Shown here in pieces: positions 9,769 to 17,539 of a DNA stretch of 64,000 bases; the first letter of the stretch is position 1, and every line of letters starts with the position of its first letter. This DNA is from Bacteroidia bacterium (GTDB lineage: Bacteria > Bacteroidota > Bacteroidia > AKYH767-A > OLB10). The notes under the pieces were generated by a model. The model saw nothing but the letters and a program-made list of their open reading frames with translations, made no database searches and was not told the DNA's origin. The stretch lies in the NCBI GenBank assembly GCA_016788065.1, contig JAEUTI010000016.1, positions 1 through 64,000 on the forward strand, in the 5' to 3' direction. The position numbers and the translations under genes are program-made.

Positions 9769-12618
9769 TTACTTACTCAGGTACATAGATTTCTCTTTGT
9801 ACAAATGTCTGAAATAAGGATCTTCCAAAGAGTCAATAAACCGAATTGCTTCACCGGTTGATTTCATTTCAGGTCCCAGTTCTTTATTGACATTGGGGAA
9901 CTTATCGAATGAAAAAACAGGTTCTTTTATTGCATAACCGAATTTTCGCGGTTCAATTTTAAAATCGGAAAGCTTATGGGTACCCAACATAACTTTGGTT
10001 GCAATATTGATATATGGCACCAGATGAGCTTTGGCAATAAAAGGAACAGTACGTGATGCTCTTGGATTTGCTTCTATCACATAAACTTTTTCTTTTTTTA
10101 TTGCATACTGAATATTTAGCAATCCACGGATATTTAATGCAAGTGCAATTTTCTGTGCATATTCACGCATCTGATTCAATACATGATCAGAAAGATTGAA
10201 GGGGGGCAACACAGCAAAAGAATCGCCTGAATGAATACCTGCGGGCTCAATGTGTTCCATGAGACCAATGAACTGAATATTTTCGCCATCACAAATAACA
10301 TCTGCTTCTGCTTCTTCTGCTCTGTCGAGGAAGTGATCGATCAACACTCTGTTACCAGGTAGATTTTTAAGCAGTTTAATAACGGCATTTTCCAATTCTT
10401 CATCATTAATTACTATGCTCATACCTTGCCCGCCTAACACATAAGATGGTCTGACCAACACCGGATAACCTACCTGATTGGCAACTACCAGAGCTTCTTC
10501 AGCAGATTCAGCAACGCCATACAAAGGATAAGGAATATCAAGATTTTTCAGCAGATCACTGAATCGTCCGCGGTCTTCAGCGAGATCCATATCTTCAAAA
10601 GAGGTACCAATAATTTTAATCCCTTTTTCATGCAGTCTTTCGGATAACTTCAAAGCTGTTTGGCCACCCAACTGAACAATTACACCTTCAGGTTTTTCGA
10701 ACTCTATTAATTCATAGATATGTTCCCAAAAAACAGGTTCAAAATAAAGTTTGTCGGCAATATCAAAATCGGTTGAAACCGTTTCGGGATTACAATTTAC
10801 CATGATAGCTTCAAAACCTGCTTCTTTGGCAGCAAGCACACCATGTACACAAGCATAATCAAATTCGATCCCCTGCCCTATCCTGTTTGGACCGGAGCCA
10901 AGTACAATGATTTTCTTTTTATCGCTGCGAACCGATTCATTACTGAGCACAGTTTTTCCATCAGCTGCAGTATAACCGTTCTCGAATGTTGAGTAAAAAT
11001 ATGGAGTTTTGGATGGGAATTCAGCTGCGCATGTGTCAACAGTTTTGTAAACCCTGTGAATGCCAAGTTCTTTTCTTCTGGCATATACTTCATCTTCAGT
11101 AACATTACTGAGAACATGAGCTATTTGAGTATCCGAATAACCTTTTTGTTTCAATTCCAGGAAAAAATCGGCCGGTAAATTTTGAAGGTTGTATCTTTTC
11201 AATTCCTGTTCCATGAGCACCAACTGTTGAATCTCATGCAAGAACCACTTATCAATTTTAGTAAGATTAAAAATTGACTGGATTGGAACCCCTAACTTGA
11301 GAGCCTCCTTCACATGAAAAAGACGATCCCACGATGCATGTTCCAGATTATAAACAATATCATCGAGTTTGGTTGACCCTGTTCCATCGGCACCTAAGCC
11401 CGCTTTATTTATTTCAAGTGACTGACATGCTTTCTGGAGTGCTTCAATGAAACTTCTTCCGATTCCCATTGCTTCACCCACAGACTTCATTTGAAGTCCT
11501 AATGTACGATCGGCACCGGGGAATTTATCAAAATTCCAGCGCGGTATTTTTACAATTACATAATCTAGTGTAGGTTCAAAAAAGGCAGAAGTAGAACCGG
11601 TAACCTGATTCTGTAACTCATCCAAATTATAACCAATTGCCATTTTAGCAGCAATTTTAGCAATTGGATAACCGGTAGCTTTGGAAGCAAGCGCAGATGA
11701 TCGGGATACACGGGGATTTATCTCTACTGCAATGATACTTTCATCTTCAGGGTTAACTGCAAACTGCACATTACAACCTCCGGCAAACTCTCCAATAGCA
11801 CGCATCATTTTGATTGCCAGATTTCGCATATGCTGGAACGTTTTATCGCTCAAAGTCATTGCGGGAGCTACAGTGATTGAATCACCTGTATGAATTCCCA
11901 TCGGATCAAAATTCTCGATCGAACAAATAATAATTACGTTGTCTTTGTTGTCACGAAGTAATTCCAACTCATATTCTTTCCATCCGAAAACGGCCTTTTC
12001 GATCAACACCTCATGAATAGGAGAAGCCTGCAATCCACGCATGAGTTTATCTTCAAATTCTTCCTTCTTGAAGACAAAACCTGCACCAGTACCGCCGAGC
12101 GTGTAAGAAGGGCGAATAACCAATGGATATCCAAGGTTTTGTGCAATTTCTTTCCCTTCAAGAAAGGAATTGGCCACTTTGGAAGGGGCAACTCCAACTC
12201 CAATATCAATCATCAACTGACGAAAAGCTTCTCTGTTTTCAGTTGTTTCAATGGCTTCAATATTGACCCCAATAATGCGGACTCCATATTTTTTCCAGAT
12301 TCCCCTCTCATCTGCTTCCTTACACAAATTTAATGCTGTCTGGCCTCCCATTGTTGGAAGTACTGCATCAATTTTTCTTTCTTCCAGAATCTGAATCAAT
12401 GAATCGGTATTCAAGGGCAACAGATAAACATTATCCGCTGTTACCTTGTCGGTCATGATCGTGGCCGGATTGGAATTTATCAGTGATACTTCAATTCCCT
12501 CTTCTTTTAAAGAACGGGCGGCTTGTGAACCGCTGTAATCGAATTCACAGGCTTGTCCAATAATAATTGGACCGCTTCCGATAATTAAAACTGACTTAAT
12601 GGATGAATCTTTCGGCAT
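9769..12618 (-). CDS. carB: Carbamoyl-phosphate synthase large subunit, no MGS domain
   Basis: Makes carbamoyl phosphate from bicarbonate, ammonia (delivered by CarA) and two ATP, for pyrimidine and arginine synthesis. Two ATP-grasp halves are present: the first opens SVLIIGSGPIIIGQACEFDY, the second opens IIVLGSGPNRIGQGIEFDY near residue 580. From the ATG at 12618 the protein is 949 aa, well short of the roughly 1070 aa of E. coli CarB; the missing part is the C-terminal MGS-like allosteric domain (UMP/ornithine binding). I recall similarly short CarB in other Bacteroidota. I reject the upstream TTG at 12711 because the promoter and leader hairpin lie between it and this ATG. carA is not in the window. 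Confidence 0.93.
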   Translation of the reverse strand: MPKDSSIKSVLIIGSGPIIIGQACEFDYSGSQAARSLKEEGIEVSLINSNPATIMTDKVTADNVYLLPLNTDSLIQILEERKIDAVLPTMGGQTALNLCKEADERGIWKKYGVRIIGVNIEAIETTENREAFRQLMIDIGVGVAPSKVANSFLEGKEIAQNLGYPLVIRPSYTLGGTGAGFVFKKEEFEDKLMRGLQASPIHEVLIEKAVFGWKEYELELLRDNKDNVIIICSIENFDPMGIHTGDSITVAPAMTLSDKTFQHMRNLAIKMMRAIGEFAGGCNVQFAVNPEDESIIAVEINPRVSRSSALASKATGYPIAKIAAKMAIGYNLDELQNQVTGSTSAFFEPTLDYVIVKIPRWNFDKFPGADRTLGLQMKSVGEAMGIGRSFIEALQKACQSLEINKAGLGADGTGSTKLDDIVYNLEHASWDRLFHVKEALKLGVPIQSIFNLTKIDKWFLHEIQQLVLMEQELKRYNLQNLPADFFLELKQKGYSDTQIAHVLSNVTEDEVYARRKELGIHRVYKTVDTCAAEFPSKTPYFYSTFENGYTAADGKTVLSNESVRSDKKKIIVLGSGPNRIGQGIEFDYACVHGVLAAKEAGFEAIMVNCNPETVSTDFDIADKLYFEPVFWEHIYELIEFEKPEGVIVQLGGQTALKLSERLHEKGIKIIGTSFEDMDLAEDRGRFSDLLKNLDIPYPLYGVAESAEEALVVANQVGYPVLVRPSYVLGGQGMSIVINDEELENAVIKLLKNLPGNRVLIDHFLDRAEEAEADVICDGENIQFIGLMEHIEPAGIHSGDSFAVLPPFNLSDHVLNQMREYAQKIALALNIRGLLNIQYAIKKEKVYVIEANPRASRTVPFIAKAHLVPYINIATKVMLGTHKLSDFKIEPRKFGYAIKEPVFSFDKFPNVNKELGPEMKSTGEAIRFIDSLEDPYFRHLYKEKSMYLSK

Positions 12619-12643
12619 TGCAAGGTGCTGATTTAAGTGAAAA

Positions 12644-12692
12644 TTCCGGCCTGGGATGGCTGTCTTTCGACCAGGGTCATCCAGCCCCGGAA
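12644..12692 (-). promoter_or_regulatory. Structured carB 5' leader hairpin
   Basis: On the minus strand the leader can fold into one long interrupted hairpin: TTCCGG pairs with CCGGAA (12687-12692 / 12644-12649), CTGGATG pairs with CATCC(C)AG with one bulge, and the tip CTG(G)TC-GAAA-GACAG closes on a GNRA-type GAAA loop. It begins only a few bases after the predicted transcription start and is visibly more GC-rich than its surroundings. No long T-run follows, so it does not look like a simple attenuator terminator. Function (stability, attenuation, ligand sensing) is unknown. Confidence 0.55.
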
Positions 12693-12699
12693 ACGGCTG

Positions 12700-12707
12700 C
12701 AAAGCTA
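12700..12707 (-). promoter_or_regulatory. carB promoter -7 element
   Basis: On the minus strand this reads TAgcTTTG, an exact match to the Bacteroidota -7 consensus TAnnTTTG. It predicts a start near 12696 and a leader of about 78 nt. No clear -33 TTG element is seen at the usual spacing. Confidence 0.5.
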
Positions 12708-12906
12708 CCAATAATAAACCGATTACTTTAATATTGTTAGTAAATAAGCAATAATTACAGATAATTGATAATCAATATATTAAATAATAAAACATTAATC
12801 GATTCAATTTCAGTATCCAACATCGAATGAATGAGAACAGATGTCCTTATTTCGAAAGAAAATGATTGGGTATTGCAATGTCACTTAAAATGCTGATTCT
12901 TAAGGA

Positions 12907-12914
12907 TAGCTTTG
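12907..12914 (+). promoter_or_regulatory. Hydrolase promoter -7 element
   Basis: TAgcTTTG matches the Bacteroidota -7 consensus and is followed by GCAG, like the divergent carB promoter. It lies 22 bases upstream of the TTG start of the hydrolase. Confidence 0.5.
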
Positions 12915-12936
12915 CAGTTACAATACCTTCTGAAAA

Positions 12937-13764
12937 TTGAGTCACTTCAGCATACATTTAACTGATATCCACTGGAACTGCCAAAGGTTTGGAACAGGAC
13001 CAGCATTGCTGATTGCTTTTCATGGTTTTAACCGGACTTCTGATGATTTTCATGCTTTTGAAAAGCATTTAGGCAATTGTTACACTTTGATAGCAGTTGA
13101 TCTGATCTTTCATGGCAAAACACACCTGGCCAACAGTTTTTCGGAAAAAGGCAAGCTGTTTACCAAAGAAAATTTGACAGAATTGATAAACGCCATATTG
13201 CTTAAAGAAAATAAACAGCGTTTTTCTGTGATGGGATACAGCTTTGGTGGAAGGCTTGCTATGAATTGCATTCAGTTATTTCCTGAGAAAGCGGACAGCA
13301 TAATATTAATTGCCTCCGATGCATTAAGATGGAATCCGGGATATTATTTCGCTACAAAAACCTTCTTAGGAAAGTTCATTTTCCGTTTGATGACAAATAA
13401 CCCGGAATTTGTTGTTTCCATTCTTGGTGTTTTAAGTGCAATGAGATTAATACATCCAAAGGCTTATGAATTTTATAAAAGCCAACTATCATTTCAACCT
13501 GTCCGGCACAAAATTTATGAGGTATGGATGGCACACCGAAATATGGTTCCGGATATTTCAATACTGGAGAAAAACATTAATAAGTTCCAAATTCCGGCAC
13601 TCTTTATTTTTGGTGCTTATGATCGTATTATTCCATCAAAAACCGGAAGGAAGCTTATAAGAGGCCTGAATAAAAATGCGCGATTAGTCATCCTTGATGC
13701 AGGACATCGTGTGCTGGAGAAAAGCCAGGAAATCAGTGACGAAATAAGAAAGTGTTTAAAATAA
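12937..13764 (+). CDS. Alpha/beta hydrolase
   Basis: Cytoplasmic serine hydrolase of 275 aa with no signal peptide. The oxyanion-hole region FHGFNRTSDDF is at about 28-38, the nucleophile elbow MGYSFGG puts Ser at about 102, the acid is in FGAYDRIIP and the base His in DAGHRVLEK near the C-terminus, a complete triad in the right order. Substrate is unknown; the fold resembles the esterase/MhpC-like group. Start is TTG at 12937: an in-frame stop lies two codons upstream and no ATG occurs before the nucleophile region. It stands alone, diverging from carB and ending in a strong terminator. Confidence 0.8.
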   Translation: MSHFSIHLTDIHWNCQRFGTGPALLIAFHGFNRTSDDFHAFEKHLGNCYTLIAVDLIFHGKTHLANSFSEKGKLFTKENLTELINAILLKENKQRFSVMGYSFGGRLAMNCIQLFPEKADSIILIASDALRWNPGYYFATKTFLGKFIFRLMTNNPEFVVSILGVLSAMRLIHPKAYEFYKSQLSFQPVRHKIYEVWMAHRNMVPDISILEKNINKFQIPALFIFGAYDRIIPSKTGRKLIRGLNKNARLVILDAGHRVLEKSQEISDEIRKCLK

Positions 13765-13799
13765 AAAAGCCGGCAAGAACATTCTTGCCGGCTTTTTTA
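13765..13799. terminator. Bidirectional rho-independent terminator
   Basis: A 10-bp GC-rich stem (GCCGGCAAGA / TCTTGCCGGC) with a four-base loop is flanked by an A-run on the left and a T-run on the right. It lies between convergent genes ending at 13764 (+) and 13815 (-) and can serve both. Confidence 0.9.
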
Positions 13800-13814
13800 T
13801 TCATTTACACAATC

Positions 13815-15740
13815 CTATAATCGGATCAGTTTTTTAGTTGCTGCAATTTTGTTATCTGAGAAAATTGTTATCAGATAAGAACCTGATTGCAATTTATCGA
13901 GTGGCATGGTAAAGGTAGTGTTACTGAATACCGGATTGGCGATTTGTGCAACTATTCTACCTGCCAGATCCGTTACTACAAGAGAAGAAATTTCAAGTTC
14001 TGATCCTGTTTTAATGGTAATTTGATCACCTGCAGGATTAGGATAGAACATGAAATCATTAGCTTCAAGCTCATCTATACCTACACCTGTGCAGTTGATT
14101 TGAGCTGATATTGTTTTTACACAAATGCCGTTATCAACCAAGAATTCCAGATTAACGAATCCAGTGCTTCCTACACAAGAAAAGGTATCGCCTGCAATCG
14201 GAGTTCCTCCATTTACGCTGTGTGAAACGGTATAGGTAACTAAACCAGTCATAGGACAAGAGGTCATGTCCAACACAGCCTGACTAGTTCCAACATTGAC
14301 AATTGCACAAGATGAAACATCCTGAAACACACTATTTATGATAGCATTAGAGGTATCATCAGTACATTGAGTAGGAAATACCTGAATACTGAAGTGAACA
14401 ATTTCAGAAGTTGGTGCCAACGAAAAGAAAATAGTGAAATTAAGAGTTCCGATATCGGGAGTTCCCGGATCAGGAATAAATTGATTTGGGAAACCGGCTG
14501 CGATTAAATCGGGAACCGACTGTGCACCTATCTGATTGAAAAACTCATCATAGAATATTGCATTAAATCCTATACGGGTGGAAGGATCGTTTGTGAAGTC
14601 TACTGGAACTGAATATATAACTGAATCGAATGCACAAATTGAATCGGCAGAAGCAAATGTGAGCGGGCCTGTAATAACAGCACAATTGGCTGCAACGGGG
14701 CCATTCCAGCGGAACATAGGAGCGTTCAATTCATTGGATCCGGTCCAACCAATTTCTGGAGCAGTGAATTCAATATCTGAATGAATTAAATTATCAGCCG
14801 ATACCCATGTATCACCATCATCTAAAGTAAATGCTGTACCACCGCCTGCTTGTGGCGAAGAAAGAAAATAAGTAGAAGCAGTACCCGGAACAAACGAAAG
14901 CACTTTGGTAAGAATGTTTGCAGTGTTAGTTGCTACTAAATTCCATGTAGCACCTCCATCTGTTGTACGTATGATATCAGAAAGTGCGGTTGCAGGACTT
15001 CCATTGGTAGCAATTCCGTTTAATGCATCTTTGAATGCAATGTCTCCAATATAAGAACCTGTGTATGGTGTCGAGACTGCGGTCCAATTCAAACCACGAT
15101 CGATGGTTTTATAAATGCGTCCCAGGTTAGTTCCAAACCACAGCGTACTGTCTCCATGTGCAGTATAAACACTGGTGATACCAAACTCACCTGCAAGTTG
15201 AGTTGCAATATTTGCCTGAGGCGTTCTGATCCAGTTATCGCCGCCATCTGTAGTAGTATATATTTCAAAATATCCGGCATTTGGATCGCCCATGCAAATT
15301 CCATTGTTCGCATCAAAAAAGTAAACGATGTTAGGGAAACCCGCAGGAGCTGCAAAGGCTGCAGTTGACTGCCAGGTCCAGTTCACACCGCCATCGGTGG
15401 TTTTCATTATTTTTCCGCCACCTGCAGAACCGTTAAACATGGCTGCCCAGGCAGTATCCGCATTCAATGCATAAATTCCTGAAGGACTTAATCCAACAGC
15501 ATTATTAATTGGACCGGCAATCCACAAATTTCCTCCATCAATAGTCTTAGTAAACTCTTGTACCGGTGTCAACTGGTTGGCGGGATCGGCAGCTATTGCC
15601 CATACTACGCTGGTATCGACTGCATCAATAAATTGTGCATAGCGGTTTGCTGATAAATTAGATGGTTGCGCGACCCATTGAGCCATGCCAGCCATTGAAA
15701 TAACACTGAGAAGTGCTGTATTCAGAATGAGTTTTTTCAT
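13815..15740 (-). CDS. Secreted YCF48/BNR beta-propeller protein with T9SS domain
   Basis: Exported protein of 641 aa. An N-terminal signal peptide (about residues 1-20, ending SMAGMAQW) leads into a sialidase/YCF48-like propeller with repeated TTDGGxxW Asp-box motifs (for example KTTDGGVNWTW, YTTTDGGDNW, RTTDGGATW) up to about residue 340. A Cys-containing region with no recognised fold follows, then a type A sorting domain starting FYPNPAGDQITI and ending KKLIRL. Asp-box propellers in such proteins are usually structural or ligand-binding; I see no sialidase catalytic set. It is monocistronic, with a shared terminator at its 3' end. Confidence 0.85.
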   Translation of the reverse strand: MKKLILNTALLSVISMAGMAQWVAQPSNLSANRYAQFIDAVDTSVVWAIAADPANQLTPVQEFTKTIDGGNLWIAGPINNAVGLSPSGIYALNADTAWAAMFNGSAGGGKIMKTTDGGVNWTWQSTAAFAAPAGFPNIVYFFDANNGICMGDPNAGYFEIYTTTDGGDNWIRTPQANIATQLAGEFGITSVYTAHGDSTLWFGTNLGRIYKTIDRGLNWTAVSTPYTGSYIGDIAFKDALNGIATNGSPATALSDIIRTTDGGATWNLVATNTANILTKVLSFVPGTASTYFLSSPQAGGGTAFTLDDGDTWVSADNLIHSDIEFTAPEIGWTGSNELNAPMFRWNGPVAANCAVITGPLTFASADSICAFDSVIYSVPVDFTNDPSTRIGFNAIFYDEFFNQIGAQSVPDLIAAGFPNQFIPDPGTPDIGTLNFTIFFSLAPTSEIVHFSIQVFPTQCTDDTSNAIINSVFQDVSSCAIVNVGTSQAVLDMTSCPMTGLVTYTVSHSVNGGTPIAGDTFSCVGSTGFVNLEFLVDNGICVKTISAQINCTGVGIDELEANDFMFYPNPAGDQITIKTGSELEISSLVVTDLAGRIVAQIANPVFSNTTFTMPLDKLQSGSYLITIFSDNKIAATKKLIRL

Positions 15741-15881
15741 GAAAGTGATTTTAGATTGTTTCTTAATGGGTAGGTAAATGTAGCAGAAAAAACAGAAAAC
15801 GAAAACCTGTTGGCTAAAGATTGTAAAAAAGGAAAAAACCGTTTTCGGCAGCTCTGACTGAAAAATCCCTATTGTGCTTAT

Positions 15882-15912
15882 TATTAAATAATTACAAATA
15901 TATTATTTAATA
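15882..15912. repeat. AT-rich inverted repeat
   Basis: Perfect 11-bp arms (15882-15892 and 15902-15912) flank a nine-base spacer. It sits between the rpmH terminator and the upstream region of the T9SS propeller gene. It could be an operator or a cruciform-forming spacer; AT-only dyads of this size also arise easily by chance. Confidence 0.4.
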
Positions 15913-15921
15913 GTTAACGCA

Positions 15922-15949
15922 AAAAAAAAGCCACCCAATGGGTAGCTTT
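15922..15949 (-). terminator. rpmH terminator
   Basis: On the minus strand, AAAGCTACCC pairs with GGGTGGCTTT (one mismatch) around the loop ATT and is followed by a T-run of about nine. It lies 20 bp past the rpmH stop codon. Confidence 0.75.
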
Positions 15950-15968
15950 ATATTTTATTGGAGACGGA

Positions 15969-16133
15969 TTAAGAATTTCTTCTTAATGAATCTTCATCAG
16001 ATACGGTTAGTTTGTGACGACCTTTAGCTCTTCTTGCGGCTAATACACGGCGACCATTGGCACTTGACATTCTTTGACGGAATCCGTGCTTATTTTTTCT
16101 TTTCCTTACGGAAGGCTGATACGTTCTTTGCAT
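15969..16133 (-). CDS. rpmH: 50S ribosomal protein L34
   Basis: Translating the minus strand from the ATG at 16133 gives a 54-aa, very basic protein beginning [18 protein letters not shown] and containing [19 protein letters not shown], the conserved core of L34. Length is normal for the extended Bacteroidota form, which adds a short acidic/basic tail after the core (here [11 protein letters not shown]). It has its own promoter and terminator. It is not followed by rnpA as in many other phyla. Confidence 0.95.
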   Translation of the reverse strand: MQRTYQPSVRKRKNKHGFRQRMSSANGRRVLAARRAKGRHKLTVSDEDSLRRNS

Positions 16134-16156
16134 AACAATTCTCTTATACGGGAGTG

Positions 16157-16164
16157 CAAAAATA
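16157..16164 (-). promoter_or_regulatory. rpmH promoter -7 element
   Basis: Minus-strand TAttTTTG matches the Bacteroidota -7 consensus, with a TTTG at 16182-16185 about 17 bp further upstream as a possible -33 box. The predicted leader is about 20 nt. Confidence 0.6.
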
Positions 16165-16221
16165 CTGAAATAATTGAATCACAAAAGGAAATTTACTAAT
16201 TTTATTTAATTGTACTGATAA

Positions 16222-16851
16222 TCAAATAATTAGAAATACAATTTTTTTCGTCAAGAAGAAATCCTCACTAAAATAGTTCGAAACAGGCAATATTTCGGTG
16301 AGTCCTTTGAATGGTTGAAGTTCCTCATCCAGATCCCCACCTTTCAGGCAAATAATACCGTTTGGCATAGCATGTTGTTGTTTTCTCGCAATTTTGAGCC
16401 TGCTCCATTTATAAAGGTCATGTAATGGTGCAGTTGCCCGGGAAACTACGTAATCAAATTGACCGGTAATATTTTCAGCGCGCTCGCAAATAGCCTTTGC
16501 GTTTGATAACTCAAGACGCTGGATGACATCTTCAACCACCCTGATCTTTTTTCCTATGGAATCGACTAAGGTAAATGATGTTTCGGGAAACATTATTGCA
16601 AGTGGGATACCCGGAAAGCCTCCACCGGTACCAATATCCAGAACTTGTGCTCCGGGTTTAAAGCTAATAAACTTTGCAATGGCGAGGGAGTGCAACAAAT
16701 GCCTTTCGTAAAGATGGCTTATATCGTTTCTGGAAATCAGATTAACCTTAGCATTCCACTCTTCATATAGTGGACCAAGATTAATGAGTTGCTGCCTGGC
16801 TTTTGGAGTCAGGTTAGGAAAATATTTATCGATTAAAGTAATATCATTCAT
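16222..16851 (-). CDS. rsmG: 16S rRNA (guanine527-N7)-methyltransferase
   Basis: SAM-dependent methyltransferase that methylates G527 of 16S rRNA. The 209-aa protein has the RsmG pattern: EEWNAKVNLIS near 31-40, ERHLLHSLA near 49, the SAM loop LDIGTGGGFPGIPLA (71-85), LVDSIGKKIRVVEDV in the next strand and VVSRATAPLHDL. It follows the sigma-factor gene by 34 bp but a hairpin terminator lies between them. The C-terminus KKIVFLII is complete. Confidence 0.93.
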   Translation of the reverse strand: MNDITLIDKYFPNLTPKARQQLINLGPLYEEWNAKVNLISRNDISHLYERHLLHSLAIAKFISFKPGAQVLDIGTGGGFPGIPLAIMFPETSFTLVDSIGKKIRVVEDVIQRLELSNAKAICERAENITGQFDYVVSRATAPLHDLYKWSRLKIARKQQHAMPNGIICLKGGDLDEELQPFKGLTEILPVSNYFSEDFFLTKKIVFLII

Positions 16852-16858
16852 AAAAAGA

Positions 16859-16880
16859 AACTGCCCTTCGGAGGGCAGTT
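16859..16880 (-). terminator. Terminator between sigma factor and rsmG
   Basis: A 9-bp stem (AACTGCCCT / AGGGCAGTT) with a four-base loop is followed on the minus strand by a T-rich tract. It lies 5 bp after the sigma-factor stop and just before the rsmG start, so it may limit readthrough into rsmG. Confidence 0.75.
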
Positions 16881-16885
16881 ATTTA

Positions 16886-17539
16886 TTATAATTTGTGTTC
16901 AGAATTTTTCATAATCTGATATAGAAATTCTCTTGCGCGGAACAGTTGTGCTTTAACCGTTCCTAGAGGCAGTTGCAGTTCATCGGCGATTTCTTCATAA
17001 GAACGTTCCTGAAAATAACGGAGTTCCACTAATTTTTTATAGCGGGGCTTAAGTCTTTCCACAACATCACGCATCATCATCACCTTTTGCTTCTTCATCA
17101 TATTCTCCTCAGGATCGGGCTGATTCGATTTGATATCGATCGTTAATTCACCACCGTCATCTGTTTCAAGACCTTTATCAATAGAGAATGTTTGTTTTCT
17201 CTTCTTCCGAATAAAGTCGATACAATTATTTGTTGCGATTTTGAATAGCCAGGTACTGAAAGCATAATCGGGCGTGTACTGTTTTATATTTTTGAATGCT
17301 TTTCCAAAAGCTTCAATAGTAAGGTCATCGGCATCATCCCGGTTATTTACCATTTTCAACAACATAAAGTAAATTGAATCTTTATAACGTGACATCAGTT
17401 CAGCATAAGCTTTCTGATCACCGCTATCGATGGCATTGCGAACCAACTGATAATCTTTGAGCGCTTTATCGCTCAGATTCGGATTTATCTTTGAAGGAAC
17501 CGATTCGTCACTGGTAGTAGTATCCTGATTTATTTCCAT
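16886..17539 (-). CDS. ECF-type RNA polymerase sigma factor
   Basis: Alternative sigma-70 factor of 217 aa. Region 2 spans about residues 40-110 (YKDSIYFMLLKMV, DDADDLTIEAFGKAF, STWLFKIATNNCIDFIRKK); region 4 spans about 155-210 (LKPRYKKLVELRYFQERSYEEIADELQLPLGTVKAQLFRARE). An acidic linker lies between them, and an N-terminal extension of about 30 residues is unlike the minimal ECF form. No anti-sigma factor gene is adjacent; the upstream gene is a membrane glycosyltransferase overlapping it by 10 bp. Bacteroidota commonly carry such housekeeping-like ECFs, so a general envelope or stress role is only a guess. Confidence 0.9.
   Translation of the reverse strand: MEINQDTTTSDESVPSKINPNLSDKALKDYQLVRNAIDSGDQKAYAELMSRYKDSIYFMLLKMVNNRDDADDLTIEAFGKAFKNIKQYTPDYAFSTWLFKIATNNCIDFIRKKRKQTFSIDKGLETDDGGELTIDIKSNQPDPEENMMKKQKVMMMRDVVERLKPRYKKLVELRYFQERSYEEIADELQLPLGTVKAQLFRAREFLYQIMKNSEHKL

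Larger units (their letters stand above)
12619..12936. other. Divergent intergenic region carB / hydrolase
   Basis: This 318-bp stretch holds the structured carB leader (12644-12692), a minus-strand promoter (12700-12707), an AT-rich middle with a small ATTGAT-A-ATCAAT palindrome at 12764-12776, and a plus-strand promoter (12907-12914). I see no further gene. Confidence 0.6.

Noticed and set aside
12619-12711. A 31-residue N-terminal extension of CarB from a TTG at 12711
   Set aside because: The extension would be translated from sequence that includes the promoter box and the leader hairpin, and the family-like sequence starts at MPKDSSIKSVLIIG.
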